Made by a program: the position numbers and the translations under genes | The notes under the pieces: model-generated | What the model was told of the DNA's origin: nothing | The model's input: only the letters and a program-made list of their open reading frames with translations | Database searches by the model: none | Shown: in pieces, positions 58,512-64,000 of the stretch | Layout of the letters: every line of letters begins with the position of its first letter | How positions within the stretch are numbered: the first letter of the stretch is position 1 | Origin: Terrimonas sp937888905 | Lineage (GTDB): Bacteria; Bacteroidota; Bacteroidia; Chitinophagales; Chitinophagaceae | DNA: 64,000 nt | Direction of reading: 5' to 3' | Assembly (NCBI GenBank): GCA_937888905.1 | Contig: CALATA010000010.1 | Span: forward strand, 173,084-237,083

Positions 58512-59111
58512 ATGTTAACCGTTTATTTGCTACGTCATGGACAAACGGCATGGAATGCCGATAACAATCGTTATTGCGGCCGCACCGATATACCATTGAC
58601 GGAAAAAGGCATGGCGCAGGCGCAGGAAGTACGTTATCAACTGGAAGGAATTGAGTTTGCGAATGTGTATTCATCGCCGTTGCAACGTGCGTATACGACG
58701 GCGCAGATAGCATCGGGCGGTGAAGTGGAAAAAGACCAGCGTCTCATTGAAGCGGACTTTGGCAATTGGGAAGGAAAAACCAAAGAAGAATTCATTGCAG
58801 AAAATGCTGCGGGCTGGGACAACTGGCTGCGTGATCCTTCGTCTTGTCGCGCCGGAGAAACGGGGGAGACCGGAGCGGAAATTGTAGCGCGTGTGGATGA
58901 CTTTTTCCGGTCGGTACAGGAAAAGTACCAGCAGGGTAATATCATGGTGGTGGCGCACAATGGCATCAACCGGCTGTATATGGCGTATAAATTGGGGATG
59001 CCATTAAGTAATTACCGGCAGTTGGTGCAGCAAAACTCTTCGATAACCTGTTTTACGCTCGATGAAAAAGGTATGTTGACGCTGGAATTGCTGAATTCAC
59101 GGTTGAGGTGA
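58512..59111 (+). CDS. Histidine phosphatase family protein (PGM-like)
   Basis: This 199-residue protein has the RHG catalytic motif (YLLRHGQTAWN, His9), the second Arg and Glu (YSSPLQRAYTTAQI, EADFGNWEG) and the late His in VVAHNGINRLYM. It dephosphorylates sugar phosphates or is a broad phosphatase of the CobC/GpmB group. It closes the run; a FAD monooxygenase converges 3 nt later without a visible terminator. Confidence 0.9.
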   Translation: MLTVYLLRHGQTAWNADNNRYCGRTDIPLTEKGMAQAQEVRYQLEGIEFANVYSSPLQRAYTTAQIASGGEVEKDQRLIEADFGNWEGKTKEEFIAENAAGWDNWLRDPSSCRAGETGETGAEIVARVDDFFRSVQEKYQQGNIMVVAHNGINRLYMAYKLGMPLSNYRQLVQQNSSITCFTLDEKGMLTLELLNSRLR

Positions 59112-59114
59112 TGA

Positions 59115-60239
59115 TTACAGTTTTTCCAGCGTGAAAATTTTTTCTAATTGTTTATTGGTGATGCGGGCGGGTGTTGTACGCATGATAAAATTCCGGAGGG
59201 CGATGCCTAACGGATTTTTCAGGTGAGAAAGCTTGCCGATTTTCCAGCTTACGTTAACGATCCCGTGTGTTTTTTCCCTTCTGAGTTGCGGATAAAGTTC
59301 AAATGCTTTTTTGATGGAATGTTTTTTCAGCAATTCTCCTAAAACATAGGCGTCTTCGATGGCCTGGCAGGCACCCTGACCAAGATTAGGCGTGGTCGCA
59401 TGAGCGGCATCCCCGAGCAGGCAGAGATTTTCTTTGAACCAGTTATTAAACGGTTTAAGGTCGAGAAGCGGAGCAATGTTGATACGCTCCTGCGGTGTTG
59501 TATCCACGATGTCACGAACCAGCGGATGAAAATCGCCGAGGAAGGGCCTGATATCGGTGTTGTTTCCGGCCATCTCTTCATTCAGCACAAAATACCAATA
59601 AACTTGTTTGTCGTTTAACTTAACAAACCCGAAACGTTTACCCTTTCCCCAGGCTTCGTTGGCTTCGTGTTCATATTTTTCCGGGAGGGGAATATCCGTC
59701 ACGCCCCGCCAGCAAAGCTGTCCGGAATTGCGTAATTCATTTTCTTCGAATAAAATAGCCCGCACTTTCGAACGCAGCCCGTCGGCTGCAATTACATATT
59801 CATGCCCGCAGGTCGTTCCGTCTTCAAATTCAATCTGGTAGTTTTTGTTCCCGGAAATGATGTTTTTCACCTTTTTGTTTAGTGAAATGTTTTGGTAACC
59901 GGCCTCTCCGGCCAGTATATTGTGAAGGTCGGAGCGGTGAATAGCCAGGTTAAAGACGTTGAATTTTTTCTCGAACAGGTGCAGATCTGTTGTGGAGATG
60001 GGTTTCAGACCGGGCCGGGTAAGATGGATCATGGAAATGCGGTTACCATGTTTTATCACTTTCTCGTCGACACCGAAATGGCGCAGTACCTGCATGGCAT
60101 TATTAGCGAGAATAATGCCGGCGCCAACAGGTTTGAGTTCCGGTGCTGCTTCATAAATCCTGTAAGGGATGTTTGCGTGTTTCAACGCGATAGCTGTGGT
60201 TAATCCGCCTATTCCGGCGCCGATGATGGCTATTTCCAT
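59115..60239 (-). CDS. FAD-dependent aromatic-type monooxygenase
   Basis: This 374-residue flavoprotein monooxygenase has the Rossmann start MEIAIIGAGIGGLTTAIALKHANI, EAAPELKPVGAGI, and the second FAD motif CLLGDAAHATTPNLGQGACQAIEDAY. It resembles salicylate/zeaxanthin-type (UbiH-like) hydroxylases. The ATG at 60239 is preferred since it aligns exactly with the fold; 16 extra upstream codons lack pattern. It is preceded on the same strand by a Crp/Fnr regulator, 63 nt away. Confidence 0.89.
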   Translation of the reverse strand: MEIAIIGAGIGGLTTAIALKHANIPYRIYEAAPELKPVGAGIILANNAMQVLRHFGVDEKVIKHGNRISMIHLTRPGLKPISTTDLHLFEKKFNVFNLAIHRSDLHNILAGEAGYQNISLNKKVKNIISGNKNYQIEFEDGTTCGHEYVIAADGLRSKVRAILFEENELRNSGQLCWRGVTDIPLPEKYEHEANEAWGKGKRFGFVKLNDKQVYWYFVLNEEMAGNNTDIRPFLGDFHPLVRDIVDTTPQERINIAPLLDLKPFNNWFKENLCLLGDAAHATTPNLGQGACQAIEDAYVLGELLKKHSIKKAFELYPQLRREKTHGIVNVSWKIGKLSHLKNPLGIALRNFIMRTTPARITNKQLEKIFTLEKL

Positions 60240-60302
60240 GGTAGATGCACTGTTTTGTGCTGCAAAATTCCTTTGGTACGATGGCAAAAACGTTCACTTA
60301 AG

Positions 60303-60872
60303 TTAATTAGTAATTCTTTTACGGATTCTGCTGAGCGATTGAGGAGTGATGCCAAGATAACTGGAGATATATTTCTGAGGAATTTTCTGAATGACTTCAG
60401 GTGATTTCTGAAGCAGGTTATGATAACGTTGTTCCGGGCTATAAAAAAGCAACTCCTTGATCCGGCGTTTCGCATCCAGAAAAACGATGTCGGCTGTTTT
60501 CTTACTGAAGTGCAGCCAGAACAGGTCGCGGTCGATCAGTTGCTGAAGCCCCGCTTTATTAAAAACCAGTGCTTCGGTATCCAGCATTGCTTCCAGCCGG
60601 AAGTCGGATGGTTTACCGGAAATAAAACTTTCATAATCGCCAAAAAAATCGCCGTTTACCTGCAACAGAAAGCTGACATCGGCGCCGTCGTCTGTAATGC
60701 AGTAAGTGCGGATAGCGCCTTCGGAAACATAACCCAGCCAATCGCAGGTAACGCCTTGTTGCACTATTAAATCATGTTTTTTGTAATGCCTGACAGCAGC
60801 AACCGACATGAATTCTTTCATGCGGGAATGACTCAATTCAAGCATGGCGGCAAGTTCGGATTCGTTTATCAT
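60303..60872 (-). CDS. Crp/Fnr family transcriptional regulator
   Basis: This 189-residue protein (a start 13 codons earlier is possible) has the CRP beta-barrel (YKKHDLIVQQGVTCDWLGYVSEGAIRTYCITDDGADVSFLLQVNGDFFGDYESFISG) and the C-terminal HTH (KYISSYLGITPQSLSRIRKRI). It lacks an Fnr Cys cluster. It likely controls the monooxygenase behind it. Confidence 0.9.
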   Translation of the reverse strand: MINESELAAMLELSHSRMKEFMSVAAVRHYKKHDLIVQQGVTCDWLGYVSEGAIRTYCITDDGADVSFLLQVNGDFFGDYESFISGKPSDFRLEAMLDTEALVFNKAGLQQLIDRDLFWLHFSKKTADIVFLDAKRRIKELLFYSPEQRYHNLLQKSPEVIQKIPQKYISSYLGITPQSLSRIRKRITN

Positions 60873-61004
60873 GACAGGTATACAAAAATAGAGAAATGTA
60901 CCGGTAGTCACTGGTTTGCCATTTTAAAGAAACAGCCCGATGGATGCAGCGTTGCTAGTTTAAAAGTTATCAGCCAATAAAAACTGTACATAAACTGCCA
61001 AAAA

Positions 61005-61565
61005 ATGAAAAGGAACTTACTTCTTTTAATGCTGCCGTTGATGAATGTATTGTATACAAAAGCTCAGCAGGGCACAAGTGCGTTTAGTATTGAACCGAAT
61101 GCTGGTATCAGTTGGCGGCAGGGAGGCACTATTGGAGGAGGCGTATTTCTAAAAGGGCAGTTGGAGCTTGGCGGCCGGTCATCGGTTACTTTGTCGGCAG
61201 GATATCTGTCATTTGGCCAGGAGAGTAAAAGCGCCGGGAAAAACGATCAGGTGCGTCTGGTTCCCGTAATGGCAGGTTATAAGTATAATATAGGTGCGTT
61301 TTATATAGAGCCGAAGGTAGGTTTAGGGGAAATAGGCGGGCGTTATGATATTGGCGGAGACTATGCGCGGCCATCGGAGTTTGGTTTGTTTTACGGGTTG
61401 GGTGCAGGCTGGGATGTTAACCGGTTTTACCTGGAGTTGAACCTGGGTACGGGAGCGCAGAGTCTGGAAAGCGGGCAGGAGAGGTATTTGAAAAATGGTC
61501 AGTATCTGTTTAATGGCATCAAAGCAGGCTTATATTTGTTCAAGCGGCAACGTGAGAAAAAATAA
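61005..61565 (+). CDS. Exported small outer-membrane beta-barrel-like protein
   Basis: This 186-residue protein has a signal peptide (LLLLMLPLMNVLYTKAQ) and a series of alternating beta strands with Gly-rich turns (ISWRQGGTIGGGVFLKGQLELGG, VKLSAGYLSF, YKYNIGAFYIEPKVGLGEIGG) of the type seen in short barrels (about eight strands). The C-terminus is basic rather than the usual aromatic end. No function is indicated. Confidence 0.78.
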   Translation: MKRNLLLLMLPLMNVLYTKAQQGTSAFSIEPNAGISWRQGGTIGGGVFLKGQLELGGRSSVTLSAGYLSFGQESKSAGKNDQVRLVPVMAGYKYNIGAFYIEPKVGLGEIGGRYDIGGDYARPSEFGLFYGLGAGWDVNRFYLELNLGTGAQSLESGQERYLKNGQYLFNGIKAGLYLFKRQREKK

Positions 61566-61599
61566 AAAGATAAATGTTTCGCTGGCTAATTATCGGCTA

Positions 61600-61871
61600 C
61601 CCACGAATGCAATAGGAGAGAGACGAGGTTGTGAATACGGCTGGTGATCTTCGCCAATTCAGATTTACATATCTCTGCGAGAGCCTCCCGAAGCATATAT
61701 CCCCAATCCGTGGCTCGTGTTATCACGAACCACCAGGTACTCTCAAATAAAGGCCGAAGGGAAAAGCATCGCCTGTCTTTCGGAATCCTCAGTGAGCAAC
61801 AATGGCCGTTGGCTTATTAAACTTCATCATGGCTTATTCACCTATTGACGATTCACGATTGACGATTCACA
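61600..61871. repeat. Repeat-bearing gap with hairpin
   Basis: The 301-bp gap has a hairpin GTGGCTCGTG-N4-CACGAACCAC (61710-61733, one mismatch) and a final tract TTGACGATTCACGATTGACGATTCAC (period 7; about 61845-61871) reaching the stop of the next gene. No gene seen. Confidence 0.65.
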
Positions 61872-62841
61872 GTAACCCCAGTATCTTCTTCTTCAGATCA
61901 CCAAAACGAACGCCAGCCGTTAACGACACACGCGTATTCAACCGTTCCATCTTACGCGTCAGCAAGCGGCTCTGTTGAATGCTCCAGCTACCGGATAAAT
62001 AACAGTAATATTTCCTGCCGTTATATCCGCCGCTGATCAAAGCCTGCGCAAGCGAGATGCCCTGGATCCTGTGACGGATATGATAGGTCTCTTTCAAAAA
62101 ACCTCCACCTGCAGCAATGATCGGTGACACGATCCATTTACCGTTGGCGAGACTAAAGTTATATCCATAACCAATCTGCGCTGTCACCGATATCCAGGAC
62201 GGATTTGATGCCAGCAATTTATAGGTGTCCTCGTCCGTAATAAAGTCAGGATTAGGCTGCTGCCAATTGATCTGCTGCCACATCGGTGTCACGATCGCAA
62301 AGAGCGATCCTGCACGCTTTAGCTGCGCTTCAGACATGGAGCGGGCAGCGCGTAAGGAATATTTCCTGGGGTTGGCATACCAGTAAAAGTCAGATCCGAA
62401 TCCGGTAAAACGGATATTCTTAAATGGCTCATAGCTACGGGGAACATCACCCGGTATCAGCAAACCATTGTAACGCTCATAAAAAGGACGGAACCGCCAG
62501 CGCCGTGTACCAAATGTAAAAGACAAAGAAGTGTACTTCAACTGCGTTTTCTGATCCAGTCGCGTGCCCGGCACCGCCGTTGAATAACGTAGCGACAACC
62601 ATTTGTAAGACAGGTTGACCCCCGCATAAGCACTTGTATTGGCCAACATCCGGAAGCCTGTTTTATTCATACCGATCTGTGAAAACTGGAAACGGTTGCG
62701 CGATGTGCCGGCATTGAACTCAACATTATTTTGTTTATCAAACGACTGTATATAAGCAGAGTCAAAGGAGAAACCTTGTGCTGTAGTAATCTCCCCAACA
62801 AACAAACAAAACAGTATAATTAAACCAGTAGGAAACTTCAA
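61867..62841 (-). CDS. DUF4421 family protein, exported
   Basis: This 324-residue protein has a signal peptide (GLIILFCLFVGEITTAQG) and the DUF4421 layout: SFDKQNNVEFNAGTSRN, a long beta-rich barrel-like body with YKWLSLRYSTAVPG and RRWRFRPFYERYNGLLI. It is likely an outer-membrane beta-barrel of Bacteroidota. Function unknown. The stop is within the preceding repeat. Confidence 0.85.
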   Translation of the reverse strand: MKFPTGLIILFCLFVGEITTAQGFSFDSAYIQSFDKQNNVEFNAGTSRNRFQFSQIGMNKTGFRMLANTSAYAGVNLSYKWLSLRYSTAVPGTRLDQKTQLKYTSLSFTFGTRRWRFRPFYERYNGLLIPGDVPRSYEPFKNIRFTGFGSDFYWYANPRKYSLRAARSMSEAQLKRAGSLFAIVTPMWQQINWQQPNPDFITDEDTYKLLASNPSWISVTAQIGYGYNFSLANGKWIVSPIIAAGGGFLKETYHIRHRIQGISLAQALISGGYNGRKYYCYLSGSWSIQQSRLLTRKMERLNTRVSLTAGVRFGDLKKKILGLL

Positions 62842-62853
62842 GACGACTCCAGC

Positions 62854-63213
62854 TTAAAAGTGACTGATAATGGTTCTGGTAACATCGGAGGCATTACCGC
62901 CAAAATGATGTCCGCCAGGTAAGGTCTGAAACGAATAGTTCCTGTTTTTCTTGTTGCAATAATCGCTCTTTTCGTCAGAACCAGCAATGATAACATTTTT
63001 TTGTGACCGCAGACGGCCAATCCCGGTTGCCACGTCCCAATTACTACCTACTGGATGCCAAAAGTTATTTCTGGCGTAAAACATCAGCAACGAGTCGGAT
63101 TTATTGGTCCATTCTTTTAAAGGCATGGTTGATTGTGCCGCAACAGGCGTTGCCAGGGATGAAACTGTTAAATCGCCGGAAAGGCAAAAACGCGCGCCGG
63201 ACAGGCACAGCAC
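62854..63213 (-). pseudogene. C-terminal remnant of an AcvB/VirJ-like alpha/beta hydrolase
   Basis: The 119-codon frame ends in NVIIAGSDEKSDYCNKK-N and LPGGHHFGGNASDVTRTIISHF, which match the active-site Asp and His of VirJ-type hydrolases (lysyl-phosphatidylglycerol hydrolase group). The Ser-containing nucleophile part that should lie about 130 residues upstream is missing in all minus-strand frames; the first ~30 codons look like noise. Twelve nt separate it from the DUF4421 start, so the two were probably once one unit. Confidence 0.5.
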
Positions 63214-63370
63214 CCGTTTGTCTACTACAAATTATATTGATCCGGCCTCTGCATGGGCGAAACTCTATAGCAGGATTCCCTCAGAAGCGTTTTATTTTAA
63301 GCTGCCATGCATAAAAAAAAGTTGACTATGACTGGTGATTTGCGACCAATATCTGTTAAACCCTAACCTG

Positions 63371-63397
63371 AAGGGCCGGAATATCCGGCCTTTTTTT
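63371..63397 (+). terminator. Plus-strand terminator with no obvious gene
   Basis: GGCCGGA-ATA-TCCGGCC followed by seven T. No complete plus-strand gene precedes it; only a short frame (about 63220-63325, ending KLYSRIPSEAFYFKLPCIKKS) does, which may be a gene remnant. Confidence 0.8.
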
Positions 63398-63444
63398 ATT
63401 TTTGACACCTCGCCGGTCCGGCGGAAACGAAAAACATTGTTGCC

Positions 63445-63921
63445 GTGAAAAATAGTCTCTCTACCAACCTCCTGTTTATTTTTTATTGCATGTTGCTGCT
63501 GATTGTTATGGCATGTGGTAATGCCAAAACAAAAGTTGCAGAAGATACACCGGCTATCGTTGCGGCAGGCAATGCAGACGACTCAGTAATCACTTATGAT
63601 ATCGGGGAACTTTCGCCTGAAGGAGGTGAAGCAACTGCCCGCTACACAAAAGGACAACTCAGCCAATGTATTCTTCTGCTCGCAGGTGAAACCGGTCAAC
63701 GTAAATTGATCTACACGTTCAGCGGCGATAGTGTGAAGGTGGAAGAAGAGCAATATTCTTTTGAAGAAGGAATATTGATGTCTGACAACGATAATAAATT
63801 GCAATTGGATACGACATTGCATTATACCTTGGATACCACAGGAAAGGTGCGCGGCCCGGCTCCGGCGGCTTTTACTGATGTGTTTGCCGATATGAAGAAG
63901 GTGGTGAAGATGAGGTTGTAA
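63445..63921 (+). CDS. Putative lipoprotein of unknown function
   Basis: This 158-residue protein starts with GTG and has a lipoprotein signal with lipobox MACG (LLLIVMACGNAK, Cys near residue 24). The mature part is acidic and beta-rich with no recognised domain (ITYDIGELSPEGGEATARYTKG). A TATTTTTG -7 match lies at 63397-63404. Its stop codon is fused to a following AAGTAAT repeat run. A surface or periplasmic role is inferred only from the signal. Confidence 0.72.
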   Translation: MKNSLSTNLLFIFYCMLLLIVMACGNAKTKVAEDTPAIVAAGNADDSVITYDIGELSPEGGEATARYTKGQLSQCILLLAGETGQRKLIYTFSGDSVKVEEEQYSFEEGILMSDNDNKLQLDTTLHYTLDTTGKVRGPAPAAFTDVFADMKKVVKMRL

Positions 63922-63953
63922 GTAATAAGTAATAAGTAATAAGTAATAAGTAT
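63918..63953. repeat. Heptamer tandem repeat at the end of the window
   Basis: Unit TAAGTAA is repeated in almost exact tandem about five times starting with the stop codon of the lipoprotein gene. Confidence 0.8.
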
Positions 63954-64000
63954 TCACTAGTGTCCGGTATAATTTAATTGAAGTTCTTTGAAAGTCTTGG

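Noticed and set aside
1..64000. Insertion sequence or prophage
   Set aside because: No transposase, integrase, terminase or tail gene was found in any reading frame I could recognise.

Overview
The window reads as chromosomal DNA of a Bacteroidota bacterium, most likely of the Chitinophagaceae type. The evidence is a complete SusC/SusD pair and a second, decayed SusC, a secreted protein with a C-terminal type IX secretion (Por) sorting domain, many Bacteroidota-type conserved proteins (DUF4421, DUF2975 with an XRE partner, GumN/TraB, DUF1572, DUF1398), starts with little Shine-Dalgarno signal, and at least one textbook Bacteroidota promoter (TTTG-N19-TAnnTTTG) in front of the only RNA gene found, a tRNA-Ser(UGA). 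No CRISPR array, rRNA, prophage, integrase or transposase was seen.

Layout. 1-2.8 kb: 3' end of rpsA, a PlsC-type acyltransferase, a LacI regulator and tRNA-Ser. 2.9-10.5 kb: an alpha/beta hydrolase, an LLM flavin oxidoreductase whose stop codon has been lost by an apparent one-base deletion, and a tightly packed six-gene minus-strand operon (MBL hydrolase, DinB, amino acid racemase, cupin, GNAT, ketopantoate-reductase-like) facing a MocR regulator. 10.5-14.1 kb is a scar zone: fragments of alkA, of a susC gene and of a second GNAT-panE pair lie around two AT-richer genes of unknown role. 14.1-24.3 kb: MgtA-type P-ATPase, secreted protein, Crp/Fnr regulator, yjdM, a TetR-SDR-FabF cluster with two near-identical palindromic operators, AlkD, and an S26 signal-peptidase homologue lacking its catalytic residues. 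24.4-27.1 kb: a T9SS cargo protein and a beta-barrel protein.

27.1-37.6 kb is a minus-strand stress/low-oxygen-type island: PEP synthase, three universal stress proteins, flavodoxin, zinc alcohol dehydrogenase, two small membrane proteins and a cation P-type ATPase with a coiled-coil partner. Each of its three inferred transcription units has a CRP/FNR-like palindrome about 73-81 nt before the first start codon. 38-44.5 kb holds housekeeping and regulatory genes (XRE/DUF2975, ECF sigma with putative anti-sigma, GumN/TraB, VOC, DUF1572, DUF1398).

44.5-59.1 kb is the most coherent system: a DeoR regulator divergent from a ten-gene run comprising SusC, SusD, an MFS importer, an FAD oxidoreductase, two exported phosphoesterases of different folds, a 2-hydroxyacid dehydrogenase, two FGGY sugar kinases and a histidine phosphatase. 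There is no glycoside hydrolase, so it looks like an uptake and catabolism locus for a phosphorylated or phosphodiester-linked polyol or sugar acid. The window ends with an FAD monooxygenase and Crp/Fnr pair, beta-barrel and DUF4421 proteins, a VirJ-like remnant and a lipoprotein.

Many of the larger intergenic gaps carry degenerate tandem repeats with a 7-nt (sometimes 8-nt) period, often next to short hairpins with 4-nt loops (for example GTTGGTG-N4-CACCAAC). The stems vary by paired changes, which suggests an undescribed REP-like family.
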